12,671 nt of DNA from contig CAZDOD010000076.1 in assembly GCA_964506935.1 (NCBI GenBank), positions 1 to 12,671 on the forward strand. Direction: 5' to 3'. Positions 1 to 6,942 of the stretch are shown here, piece by piece. The notes below the pieces were generated by a model that was given only the letters and a program-made list of their open reading frames with translations, searched no databases and was not told where the DNA came from. Every line of letters begins with the position of its first letter. The first letter of the stretch is position 1. The DNA comes from CAZDOD01 sp964506935 (GTDB lineage Bacteria; Desulfobacterota; Zymogenia; Zymogenales; Zymogenaceae). The translations under genes and the position numbers were made by a program.

Positions 1-74
1 AAATAGGAATGTTATCCTAAGTAATAATGATACATTAAAATAAAACCCATGTCAACTTCTATGTCAACTTTAAA

Positions 75-230
75 TTGAAATTATGCGACAACCCCGAAGC
101 CCAGGAAGAGGCCGACTGGATCATCAACTGGCTGGTAGAGAACGGGATCAAGTGTCTGCCGGAGGATTTTCTTAAGTACTACCAGGCAACCCTTCCACCC
201 TATCGCGGCATGAGAGGACCTGTAATCTGA
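75..230 (+). pseudogene. 3' remnant of an unidentified protein-coding gene
   Basis: A reading frame of about 50 codons ends at the TGA at 228-230. It reads like real protein, with a run of acidic and aromatic residues (DNPEAQEEADWIINWLVENG) followed by CLPEDFLKYYQATLPPYRG. Its base composition is clearly more GC-rich than the AT-rich sequence on both sides. There is no ATG in frame; TTG at 75 is the only nearby alternative start and it has no ribosome binding site. An in-frame stop lies at 36-38. The frame is followed at once by a hairpin (231-255), as expected for the 3' end of a gene. I do not recognise the family. The likeliest reading is the surviving C-terminus of a truncated gene; a very small intact protein is possible but less likely. 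Confidence 0.35.
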
Positions 231-255
231 GGGGTTAGAAATCCATCTAACCCCC
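231..255 (+). terminator. Hairpin immediately after the gene remnant's stop codon
   Basis: A perfect 9-bp stem (GGGGTTAGA at 231-239 with TCTAACCCC at 246-254) encloses a 6-nt loop and starts at the base after the TGA of the upstream remnant. The following tract (CTTAAT) is only weakly T-rich, so this is a plausible but not strong intrinsic terminator. Confidence 0.4.
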
Positions 256-502
256 TTAATAGTCGGTGCTACAAAAAGCGTTACAAAGACCGGGGAATTA
301 TAGGGCATTTTATGGCATCGCTGGGAACTGAAAATACAATAACGTCAGCACCTTATCGTCAAGACGAGGCTACGGGCAATCCGCTGATCGTAACGCTATT
401 TTCCGCACCCAATCGATAGCCTGAGAAAACCATCTCTATGAATCGTGCAGAGCCCCTCGTTTTAGAAGAGCTTTCTATGTTGTTCCCGAGAACCTACAAC
501 TA
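256..502. other. Intergenic stretch with no supported gene
   Basis: No convincing gene is visible here. A 35-codon frame starting at ATG 312 has no ribosome binding site and no recognisable motif. The sequence lies downstream of both the plus-strand remnant and the minus-strand prolyl isomerase. Confidence 0.5.
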
Positions 503-973
503 TTATAAAATCTCTGCCTTTATTATCTTTACTTCTTTAAGAGGTTTATCACTCGCACCGGTAGGTACTTTGGCAATCTTATCCACCACATCCATCCCAT
601 CAAAAATCCTGCCAAAAACAGGATGTTTTGTGTCCAGATAGTTATTGTCTACTAAATTAATAAAGAATTGGCTGCTACCTGTATCTGGGCCTCTGTTTGC
701 CATTGAGATAGTACCTCTATCGTTTTTACTATTATCTGTGAATTCATCTTTGATAGTAGGGATATTAGGATCTCCCATCCCTGTTCCTGTAGGATCTCCA
801 CCTTGAATCATAAAACCATCTATGATTCTATGAAATATCACTCCATCATAAACTCCTTCTTTAACAAGATTTTCAAAATTTCCTGTTGTAATGGGCATCT
901 CTGAGTACAATTCTATAGTTATATCTCCCATATTTGTTTTTAGTAATACCTTTGTAGCTGTATCTTCTGCCAT
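503..973 (-). CDS. Cyclophilin-type peptidyl-prolyl cis-trans isomerase
   Basis: A 156-residue single-domain cyclophilin that catalyses cis-trans isomerisation of Xaa-Pro bonds and assists protein folding. The core signature is intact: FHRIIDGFMIQGGDPTGTG at residues 47-65, with H48, R49 (equivalent to the catalytic Arg55 of human CypA) and Q57, then MANRGPDTGSSQFFIN at 91-106 and the KHPVFG segment at 116-121. The position that is Trp121 in cyclosporin-sensitive cyclophilins appears to be Tyr112 here, as in many prokaryotic single-domain forms, so cyclosporin affinity would be expected to be low. There is no signal peptide, so the protein is probably cytoplasmic. The ATG at 973 is supported by GGAG (981-984 on the plus strand) seven bases upstream. 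It appears to be transcribed alone, with long non-coding flanks on both sides. Confidence 0.95.
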   Translation of the reverse strand: MAEDTATKVLLKTNMGDITIELYSEMPITTGNFENLVKEGVYDGVIFHRIIDGFMIQGGDPTGTGMGDPNIPTIKDEFTDNSKNDRGTISMANRGPDTGSSQFFINLVDNNYLDTKHPVFGRIFDGMDVVDKIAKVPTGASDKPLKEVKIIKAEIL

Positions 974-1573
974 TTTACATCTCCAATTTTTGAATTTTTA
1001 CCATAATAGGTGAAAACCCAATCGAATGTCAAGAACAACATATGACCTAACCCCCGAAAGTGAGTCCATGTTATAAGTTAGAGCTTTAAGTAAAATGGAT
1101 TTAGAATGGAGGGCAAGGTCAAAGATTTATCGAGGCACGGAGCATGCCACGGCCATTAAACATAGGAGGTGATGATGCTAAATAAGTAATATGAAAAAGT
1201 AGTGTGATTAAAAAACGTTGTTGTAGAGGAAAAAAGAATCATACAATAGGGGTTAGTGCAATTTCAGAATATCCAGGAAGGATGGGCGGATTAATTATTT
1301 TTCACGAAGTGAAGAACCCATATCGCTGTCAACGGCGAAGTTGCCCAAAAACCAAAGGTTTTTGTTCCAAAAAAATCCTTTACAAAAAAACCAAATTTAG
1401 AATTGTCAAGTAGTTAATAGCAATTTATATCAGTTGAAATACGAGTTATTTTGTATAATTAAGTGTATTTGCATCATATTTTATCTTCCCATAGAATTGA
1501 TCCATCCCTCTCTGGATATGTAAAGAATATTAGGAATTAAAATTCTCATAATAAGAAATACCCTTGAGAGGTT

Positions 1574-1666
1574 CTCATGAGTGCTCCTTTAACTTGGTCG
1601 TGAAAAGAAGCACACATCCTACATCATCTTACCCCTTTTTACGACCATAAAAGTTGCACTTATGAG
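1574..1666. repeat. Imperfect long inverted repeat
   Basis: The left arm (1574-1607) and the reverse complement of the right arm (1633-1666) share blocks CTCAT, AGTGC, CTTT, TGGTCGT and AAAAG in the same order, about three quarters identical with a 2-nt gap, around a 25-nt centre. Either strand could fold into a long imperfect hairpin. Possible origins include the ends of a decayed mobile element or a structured RNA; the sequence alone does not decide. Confidence 0.5.
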
Positions 1667-1766
1667 TTGAATTCACCAGATATTTTAAACTCATTCTTTA
1701 CATTTTCAAGAAAGGGTAAATCATTGAAATCACTGATAGAAGATCATTGGTGCAAAAATATTTGTC

Positions 1767-1796
1767 ACTAAAGTGCAAATTTTTTTGCACTTTAGT
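1767..1796. repeat. Perfect 13-bp inverted repeat with T4 loop
   Basis: ACTAAAGTGCAAA at 1767-1779 is followed by TTTT and by its exact reverse complement at 1784-1796. No T-run follows on either strand, so it is not a typical intrinsic terminator. It could be an operator, a terminal inverted repeat or an extruding hairpin. Confidence 0.6.
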
Positions 1797-1961
1797 AAGT
1801 GTGCTCACAAAAAACAAAGACTAATCCGATTCCACTGAGAAGGCTCATATGTTTTTTTGTAAGTTACTGTAATTAAAAGATATTTATTATTTAATTTCTA
1901 AATAATATTTTAAATATTTTTAAATCAGGCACAAATTTTGCTTATATTTATTTATATATGG

Positions 1962-2141
1962 GAGGAGATCCTCCCGAATATTTATGAAGCCTTAGAAGAT
2001 TGTCTTTCAGTCGATACGGAAAACATCAAAGCTACCGAACAAGATACAGTACTGAAAATCGTTTCATGAAAAATGTATCAGGAAAAGATCTATGCTGTAT
2101 TTTTGAGGAGAAAGGCTGGGATTGAAAAATATTTAAGATAG
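1962..2141 (+). pseudogene. Possible decayed small gene with one internal TGA
   Basis: One frame reads with protein-like character, EALEDCLSVDTENIKATEQ then KMYQEKIYAVFLRRKAGIEKYLR, and is interrupted only by TGA at 2067-2069 before the TAG at 2139-2141. No clear start codon is seen; the frame is open further upstream into very AT-rich sequence. A 16-nt palindrome (GGGAGGA, GA, TCCTCCC; 1960-1975) overlaps its beginning. I cannot assign a family, and chance openness of AT-rich sequence is a real alternative. Confidence 0.25.
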
Positions 2142-2305
2142 TTATCATATCTAATATAATAAAGCAGAAAGAAATGAAAGGATAACTATTCCGATCCATG
2201 GTAATTAGGGCTATTAAATAATCAGAGATAACTACTGAGAAAATCGAATATTATTCAAGATTCTCTGGATGTACTTGGGAGTTAACCCTATATAAGGATT
2301 GAAAA

Positions 2306-3034
2306 ATGAGATTAGAAAAGTTAAACTTTCATACCGATCCCACAAGAATTCTTCCAAATGTATATTTATTTCAAGCGCTTACATCTTCAAAGCACCTGCT
2401 TGGGGATGATGGATTTAGAGTTGTTATCAACAGGGCATCCGCGATTCTGCCTGAAATGAATATTTATTATTATGAGGAAAAATGGCCTCCAGCGAACACC
2501 GAGCTTTGTATTAAGGCCTCCCATTATTCAACTTTATTTCAAGCAATTGAGGAAACGGGGGGGGGGAGGGCACAGCTTGTTGATATTGGCATTAAGACTG
2601 CCTATATGGGTTTTGAGGGGCTTGGTCCTTCTATGAAGGCAAGCTTGAGTATCTTAAAGAGGCTTCCAGGTTTCCGGTGGCGTTCCGGGATCATATTAAA
2701 AGCTATGGCGGATGATTTAATGGACTTTTATCCGAGAGATCGAGAGATGAATGCTATTATCCTTGAAGAGGACAATGAAAAAAGTGTTTTTCGATATATA
2801 GACAGAACGGGTGATAGCTGCTGGGGAAGGACAGGGCAAAAAAAACCGGTCTGCCACGTTTATCGGGGTGGGATCATCGGGGCCATACAGTTGGCTACGG
2901 GATATATACCGAATGTGAAGGAAATTATGTGTATGGCTTGCGATGATCCAGCCTGCGTCTTCGAGATTGACTTCGAACCCGTGGGAAAGAGCCCACGGGT
3001 AAATGACAAATTTAGGGACGAAATAAATAGTTAA
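2306..3034 (+). CDS. V4R-domain protein with full-length N-terminal region
   Basis: A 242-residue protein whose C-terminal half carries the V4R (4-vinyl reductase) domain, a small-molecule-binding fold first described in BchJ and found in sensor and regulator proteins. The diagnostic end of the domain is clear: GGIIGAIQLATGYIP (188-202) then CMACDDPACVFEID (209-222), with C209 and C217 at the spacing typical of the family and an extra C212. The N-terminal ~140 residues contain no other recognised domain; there is no signal peptide or membrane segment, so it is probably cytoplasmic. The ATG at 2306 follows AAGGA (2294-2298) with seven bases between. An unusual run of ten G residues (2557-2566) encodes part of Thr-Gly-Gly-Gly-Arg and could slip. 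A second, differently built V4R gene lies 0.7 kb downstream. The ligand and partner are unknown. Confidence 0.85.
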   Translation: MRLEKLNFHTDPTRILPNVYLFQALTSSKHLLGDDGFRVVINRASAILPEMNIYYYEEKWPPANTELCIKASHYSTLFQAIEETGGGRAQLVDIGIKTAYMGFEGLGPSMKASLSILKRLPGFRWRSGIILKAMADDLMDFYPRDREMNAIILEEDNEKSVFRYIDRTGDSCWGRTGQKKPVCHVYRGGIIGAIQLATGYIPNVKEIMCMACDDPACVFEIDFEPVGKSPRVNDKFRDEINS

Positions 3035-3060
3035 AATTATTTTAGCTTTATATATGAAAC

Positions 3061-3606
3061 GTCCGTTCTATCTCACCAAGAAACCAGGTGAAGCAGATGG
3101 TGGATTGGGCTTTTGAGAGTAGAAAAAAGAACACCATCAGAGATAAGCTGATAATTGAGCTCCTCTTCAGGTGCGGCTCGAGATCGAATGAATTGATCAA
3201 CCTGAAGATTTAGGATATCAGAGGCAACAACTCTGTTGATATAGAAAAACCGAAGGGTGGAGACAAGAGGAAAAGGATCGTTCTAATCGATGACGATCTG
3301 AAATCCTGGATAAGTACTTACATTCGTCAGAATGGTAGAGAAAAAGGACATCTACTTCGATCGAATTTGAAGAAGCGTATTTCCAATCGGAGCATCCGAG
3401 ACATCATCAAGATCATCGGTAGAAGCATTTTGGGTCTTGATTTACACTCACACCCTTCGCAACTTTTTTATCGGATATTTCCTCAACAATACCTACAATC
3501 TCTTCAGTCTAAAGCGATCCCTAGAGCACTCTATTATCAAGAGCGCCGAGCACTACAAAAATACACCGTTGAAGATATAAGAAATTTCAGTCGCTCTTCA
3601 GTCTAA
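3061..3606 (+). pseudogene. Broken tyrosine recombinase (phage integrase family), catalytic domain only
   Basis: One continuous frame aligns with the catalytic domain of tyrosine recombinases: an ISPRNQVKQMVDWAF-like domain start, then RDKLIIELLFRCGSRSNELINLKI, containing the catalytic-box Arg in GSRSNEL. A TAG stop (3211-3213) follows where the family has an acidic residue, then DI. A KPKGGDKRKRIVLID beta-hairpin follows with candidate catalytic Lys residues. The box II region reads LHSHPSQLFYRIF, where the usual HxLRH Arg/His pattern is lost, and no convincing catalytic Tyr is seen. The N-terminal core-binding domain is missing. The 3' end runs into a tandem duplication. This is therefore a dead recombinase, probably left by a former integrative element lying between the two V4R genes. 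Confidence 0.8.
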
Positions 3607-3689
3607 AGCGATCCCTAGAGCACTCTATTATCAAGAGCGCCGAGCACTACTTGAAATACACCGTTGAAGATATAAGAAATTTCAGTCGC
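3501..3689. repeat. Imperfect tandem duplication, units of 94 and 95 bp
   Basis: Unit 1 (3501-3594) and unit 2 (3595-3689) each begin TCTTCAGTCTAAAGCGATCC and end TTTCAGTCGC. They differ only near the middle, where CACTAC is followed by AA in unit 1 and TTG in unit 2. A partial third start (TCTT) follows unit 2. The array begins inside the degenerate 3' end of the recombinase remnant. Near-identity means the duplication is much more recent than the decay of that gene, or is under conversion. Confidence 0.9.
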
Positions 3690-3761
3690 TCTTGATTTAT
3701 TATCTATTCTCATATATAATTAAATTAAGTGAACTATCACCTTAAAGGAGGTGAAATAACT

Positions 3762-4310
3762 ATGAGTGAAAACCAGATTGGTTCGGGTTTGTTTCAACTA
3801 TCCGACGACGGGCATATCATAGGATTCGATCGTCGGTGGATTTTATTTTCTACTTCCCTTCTTGCAAATATCCTGGATCGTTTTAATGACATCATCGGTC
3901 CCGTGGCAAAACGCCAGATGTATGAGGTTGGATATGAATCGGGAAAGCTTGCAGGGGAAAAAGTAAGGCCGTTTTTCGGAGGCGGCATTGAACAATACAA
4001 AAAACACATTAATATGATCAACTCCATGGGATGGGGAACAAGTTCAAATATTGAATACGATGAAAAGACCGGGAGGATTGCCATAGATTATCCCGATTCA
4101 TGGCAGGCCCACGGCTATAAGGAACTCCATCCGGATAAATCGACGAAATCACCTATTTGCTTTATCTCTGCAGGCCTGGCAGCAGGGGCCGCAGAAGGTG
4201 CGTTCGGAATTCCCTATGAAGGAGAGGAAACAAAATGTGTAAGTAAGGGCGACCCTGCTTGCAGTCTTATTTTGACGCCGATGGGCAAAGAGAAGAAAAT
4301 ATTCAAGTAA
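3762..4310 (+). CDS. Small V4R-domain protein
   Basis: A 182-residue protein made almost entirely of a V4R domain. The signature GEETKCVSKGDPACSLIL (154-171) places C159 and C167 eight residues apart, exactly as C209/C217 in the V4R gene upstream, and the PICFISAGLAAGAAEGAFG segment (131-149) is the usual helix before it. The N-terminal ~40 residues (SDDGHIIGFDRRWILFSTSLLANI) contain no other recognised domain, and no signal peptide is seen. The start is ATG 3762 because a perfect AAAGGAGGT (3744-3752) lies nine bases upstream; a GTG at 3729 in the same frame lies upstream of that ribosome binding site and is unlikely. A strong terminator follows at 4430-4467. The two V4R proteins differ in sequence and length, so they are not a recent duplication. 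The likely role is binding of a small hydrophobic ligand; which one cannot be read from the sequence. Confidence 0.85.
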   Translation: MSENQIGSGLFQLSDDGHIIGFDRRWILFSTSLLANILDRFNDIIGPVAKRQMYEVGYESGKLAGEKVRPFFGGGIEQYKKHINMINSMGWGTSSNIEYDEKTGRIAIDYPDSWQAHGYKELHPDKSTKSPICFISAGLAAGAAEGAFGIPYEGEETKCVSKGDPACSLILTPMGKEKKIFK

Positions 4311-4429
4311 GATAAACATATAAGGTTGAATATCGATAGAAGCTATTGCTCGGTTGAGTGATTGTCGCTGGCAAAAGCTGGCTGACAGTTATAAGTTGAT
4401 AGCATCGATTCCGGGCTGCGACACAAGTA

Positions 4430-4467
4430 AAATAAAGGGGTTACGAGATTTAGTAACCCCTTTATTT
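4430..4467 (+). terminator. Strong intrinsic terminator after the second V4R gene
   Basis: A perfect 15-bp stem (4430-4444 with 4453-4467; GC core GGGGTTAC/GTAACCCC) with an 8-nt loop runs straight into a T-rich tract (TTTATTTTTT). It lies 120 bp after the V4R stop codon. The flanks are also A/T-rich on the other strand, so it could act in both directions as a back-up for the convergent catalase. Confidence 0.85.
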
Positions 4468-4516
4468 TTTAATTGTTATAATTTCATCCAAAAAAATCAG
4501 ACACTTTTTTTAAAAG

Positions 4517-4551
4517 GGCATAACCCTGATGGAATCCATCAGGGTTATGCC
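4517..4551 (-). terminator. Long perfect hairpin downstream of the catalase
   Basis: Seventeen bases (4517-4533, GGCATAACCCTGATGGA) are followed by one base and by their exact reverse complement (4535-4551). Allowing for a loop, the usable stem is about 15-16 bp. It lies about 40 bp after the catalase stop codon on the minus strand, where it is followed by CTTTTAAAAAAA. The T-run is short, but position and stem strength make it the probable catalase terminator. Confidence 0.7.
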
Positions 4552-4591
4552 AAAATAGTGTTCTTCTAGTTCTTTCTAAAACAAAGTGAGC

Positions 4592-6103
4592 TTATTTTGC
4601 GGTTGCTTCAACACGTTCTTCCTGAGACATGGCTGCAAGTTTTTTCACATCATCCACGCTCAGCCCAAGACCCTTTGCCACACGTTCACCATAATCACTG
4701 TCGACCTTATAAAAAAGTGCTGTCTGCCTGAGTTGAATTCTTTTTTGTGCATTTTTAAGGTGTCCAACAATGTTGCTCACAAGATGCTCACGGTCCTTAT
4801 CTTTCATGACCTTGTTGTAGAGATCACCGGGCTGAACGAAATCCACATCTCCAAGTTCATAAGCGTATCGTGCGGCCATCCCGGAAATGTCGAGCTTTGG
4901 GAAAACGAAATCAGGATCAGGGTTCGGTCCGCCAAAGCTGTTCGGCCAGTAGTTTGGCTCTCCTCCACCGTTATCATCAAGGCGCATATAACCATCCCTT
5001 TGATAGCTATCCATACGGCACTCTCTTGGAGCATTAATCGGCAGCAGATGATAATTGGGGCCAAGTCTGTGGCGATGAGTATCGTGATAACTAAATAGCC
5101 TCCCTTGAAGCATTTTATCAGGGGATGGTCCTATACCGGGAACAAAATTGCCCGGAGAAAAAGCGGCTTGCTCAACTTCAGCAAAATAATTCTTCGGATT
5201 TCGATTAAGAACAAATCGGCCAACGTCCATTGGAGGGAAGTCGCCATGGGGCCAGACCTTGGTAATATCAAACGGATCGAACCGATATTTTTTTGCTTGT
5301 TCAGGTGTCATGATCTGTACTTCCAAACGCCACGAGGGGTAATCACCGCGTTCTATTGCTTTATAGAGATCACGGGTTACACAATCCGGATCAATACCTC
5401 TCATACGTTCGGCTTCTTCACCAGTAAAGTTATCAATTCCCTGTTCAGTCTTAAAATGTAGCATCACCCAGTAGTACTCTCCTTTTTTGTTATACCACAT
5501 ATAAGTGTGGCTGCTGTATCCATTCATATTCCGAAACGTCCTGGGAGTGCCGCGGTCAGAGAAAAGTATAGTAACCTGGTGAATTGATTCGGGAGTAAGA
5601 GAAAGAAAATCCCAGAACATATCCGCGTCTTTCAGGTTACTTGCAGGATTTCGTTTCTGTGTATGAATGAAATCAGGAAACTTCAAGGGATCACGGATAA
5701 AAAATACGGGGGTGTTATTCCCCACCATATCATAGTTACCCTCCTCAGTATAGAATTTCATAGCAAATCCCCGAGGATCTCGTTCGGAGTCCGCAGACCC
5801 CCTCTCGCCGCCAACAGTGGAAAATCGAACAAAAACATCGGTTTTCTTTCCTACTTCTGATAGAAACTTGGCACGGGTATACTTCGTGACATCGTGGGTA
5901 ACTTCAAAATAGCCGTGGGCACCTGTTCCCTTAGCATGTACAACACGCTCTGGGATTCTTTCCCGATCAAAATGTGCGAGTTTCTCGGTAAGGTGTACAT
6001 CCTGTATAAGCACGGGACCTTTGATTCCAGCTGTCATTGAGTTTAAATCATTATCAACCGCCATACCGAAACCGGTTGTAAGAACTCTCTTTTTGTCTTT
6101 CAT
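4592..6103 (-). CDS. katA: Monofunctional haem catalase (small-subunit type)
   Basis: A complete 503-residue catalase that dismutates hydrogen peroxide to water and oxygen; the length fits the small-subunit haem b catalases. The active-site signature FDRERIPERVVHAKGTGAHG (45-64) carries the essential His55; VGNNTPVFFIRD (127-138) carries the distal Asn; RLFSYHDTHRHRLGPNY (335-351) carries the proximal haem ligand Tyr339 with the following Arg and His residues. Nothing essential is missing. There is no signal peptide, so it is cytoplasmic. The ATG at 6103 has an excellent ribosome binding site (AAGGAGG, 6110-6116, six bases away). It is the second gene of an operon with a PerR/Fur-type regulator 15 bp upstream, now a pseudogene, and is followed by two strong hairpins. 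The symbol katA is given for similarity of type, not from a confirmed orthology. Confidence 0.97.
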   Translation of the reverse strand: MKDKKRVLTTGFGMAVDNDLNSMTAGIKGPVLIQDVHLTEKLAHFDRERIPERVVHAKGTGAHGYFEVTHDVTKYTRAKFLSEVGKKTDVFVRFSTVGGERGSADSERDPRGFAMKFYTEEGNYDMVGNNTPVFFIRDPLKFPDFIHTQKRNPASNLKDADMFWDFLSLTPESIHQVTILFSDRGTPRTFRNMNGYSSHTYMWYNKKGEYYWVMLHFKTEQGIDNFTGEEAERMRGIDPDCVTRDLYKAIERGDYPSWRLEVQIMTPEQAKKYRFDPFDITKVWPHGDFPPMDVGRFVLNRNPKNYFAEVEQAAFSPGNFVPGIGPSPDKMLQGRLFSYHDTHRHRLGPNYHLLPINAPRECRMDSYQRDGYMRLDDNGGGEPNYWPNSFGGPNPDPDFVFPKLDISGMAARYAYELGDVDFVQPGDLYNKVMKDKDREHLVSNIVGHLKNAQKRIQLRQTALFYKVDSDYGERVAKGLGLSVDDVKKLAAMSQEERVEATAK

Positions 6104-6118
6104 CTTATTCCTCCTTTC

Positions 6119-6595
6119 TTAAGATTTTCTGTCTTTTCCAATTTGTTTAATATTTTTCAAACAAAAAGAACATACACCCCTCAGCTCAACATGAGCACTT
6201 ACAACATTGCCCAGTCTCTTAACATTCTCCGGGATTTCTAACTTATTGAATTAATTATTATCAAAATCAAGTGCGATTCCACAATTTGTACAGATAAAAT
6301 GATAATGAGGATTCATGCTCCGATCAAATCGTAGCCGGCCGTATTGATAAGCTAAAGTAATTACTAATCCGAGGTCAATAAAGAGCTATGAAGTCCGGTA
6401 TACAGTATCTAACGAAATAGAATGGATTTTATCGCGTATGCTTTTGAATAACGTTACTGCGTCAGGGTGATCTTTGGAATGAATAACTTAACAGAATATC
6501 TCAATACGTTGAGGGGTAAGTTTAATTGTAGCTTGTTTTAGAATTTTTTGAAAGTGTTCCAGTTTTTACTATATTTCCTCTTAGTTATGTTCCAT
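6119..6595 (-). pseudogene. perR: PerR/Fur-family peroxide regulator, broken by six in-frame stops
   Basis: Read codon by codon, a single 159-codon frame matches PerR/Fur over its full length: KLTPQRIEIF (25-34, DNA-binding helix region), DHPDAVTLF (42-50), SLDTVYRT (61-68, recognition helix), GRLRFD and NPHYHFICTNCG (86-106), and RGVCSFC (139-145). Both zinc-site CXXC pairs (102/105, 142/145) and the PerR metal-ligand positions (His43, Asp91, His97, His99, Asp110) remain. Stops occur at codons 5, 9, 10, 36, 70 and 115 (four TAA, two TAG), yet no frameshift or deletion is present. Codon 70 corresponds to the common Trp, and codons 36 and 115 to common Glu positions, of related proteins as I remember them. 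Family members repress catalase and other peroxide genes with Fe or Mn as co-repressor. It lies 15 bp before the catalase gene and behind an intact promoter, so the operon is probably transcribed without its own repressor. Confidence 0.85.
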
Positions 6596-6600
6596 ATCGT

Positions 6601-6635
6601 TTTTTAATTAGATAATAAATATTCTTAATTAAAAA
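6601..6635 (-). promoter_or_regulatory. Dyad over the start of the regulator-catalase operon (candidate operator)
   Basis: A perfect 10-bp inverted repeat, TTTTTAATTA (6601-6610) and TAATTAAAAA (6626-6635), with a 15-bp centre (GATAATAAATATTC plus T) that itself resembles AT-rich Fur/PerR boxes. It overlaps the downstream edge of the -10 element and the expected transcription start, a typical repressor position. PerR-type regulators commonly autoregulate through such sites; assignment here is inferred from position. Confidence 0.5.
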
Positions 6636-6662
6636 TATATCCTATTTAATTTATCTTGTCAA
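6634..6662 (-). promoter_or_regulatory. Near-consensus sigma-70-type promoter for the perR-catalase operon
   Basis: On the minus strand TTGACA (6657-6662) is separated by exactly 17 bp from TATATT (6634-6639). The expected start, about 6627, lies about 30 bases before the ATG of the broken regulator. No clear Shine-Dalgarno sequence precedes that ATG. Confidence 0.75.
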
Positions 6663-6942
6663 TTTTTTTTGACTATACTAAATTTTGGTGGTGAAGGGAT
6701 AATAAAAGGTCCAAACGAAAAATTTAGGATTCAACCATATGCCCTTTATATGTTAAAAACCAACTGGAAGACATACCTCAAAAATCCAACAAACATATTT
6801 TATGTAACAAGTTTTAGACCAACTTAGATGCTTATTGAGGTTATAGCAAAGAGCAGACGAGATTTCGTAATCCCTTTTTTTGTATTATAAAAATCGCTTC
6901 AATTTCAACATAAAAAGACTTTTTAAAAAGCGATCACCAGAC
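6663..6942. other. AT-rich spacer between the catalase promoter and the duplicated leader
   Basis: No supported gene. On the plus strand one frame (about 6669-6890) is open with a single TAG at 6825-6827 and reads NFGGEGIIKGPNEKFRIQPY then ALYMLKTNWKTYLKN, which is protein-like and could be a 3' gene remnant, but no start or family is visible. A short inverted repeat, ATCGCTT (6893-6899) and AAGCGAT (6928-6934), follows that frame and could be part of a terminator. Confidence 0.35.

Larger units (their letters stand above)
974..2305. other. Long AT-rich intergenic region with repeats and decayed frames
   Basis: About 1.3 kb without a convincing intact gene. Near 1106-1159 there is a 17-codon frame (MEGKVKDLSRHGACHGH) with no ribosome binding site. 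A strong Shine-Dalgarno sequence (AGGAGGTGATG, about 1164-1174) leads into ATG-ATG but meets a stop after five codons. A 69-codon frame at 1204-1413 starting with GTG is Cys-rich towards its end but has no ribosome binding site and no motif I recognise. Two inverted repeats (1574-1666 and 1767-1796) and a possible decayed gene (1962-2141) are listed separately. The upstream flank of the first V4R gene, about 2142-2293, shows no clear promoter. Confidence 0.5.

Noticed and set aside
1204..1413. Small Cys-rich protein starting at GTG 1204.
   Set aside because: No ribosome binding site, no recognised family, and the Cys-rich end can arise by chance; a nearby strong Shine-Dalgarno sequence feeds a different frame that stops after five codons.
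3501..3689. CRISPR array from the repeated block.
   Set aside because: Only two long, directly adjacent units with no spacers of uniform length; it is a tandem duplication.
4370..4425. Possible tRNA or other structured RNA between the second V4R gene and the terminator.
   Set aside because: No acceptor stem, anticodon arm or standard T-loop could be assembled.
4354..4569. Plus-strand frame of 71 codons after the second V4R gene.
   Set aside because: Starts at TTG without a ribosome binding site and runs through two strong hairpins, so it is non-coding spacer.
4592..5461. Long plus-strand open frames opposite the catalase gene.
   Set aside because: They are antisense shadows of a full-length, motif-complete catalase and have no ribosome binding sites or recognisable domains.
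6119..6595. Recoding of TAA/TAG as a sense codon to explain the in-frame stops in the PerR-like gene and the recombinase.
   Set aside because: The catalase in the same operon has over 500 codons without an internal stop and ends in TAA, and the other intact genes also end normally. Simple pseudogene decay is sufficient.
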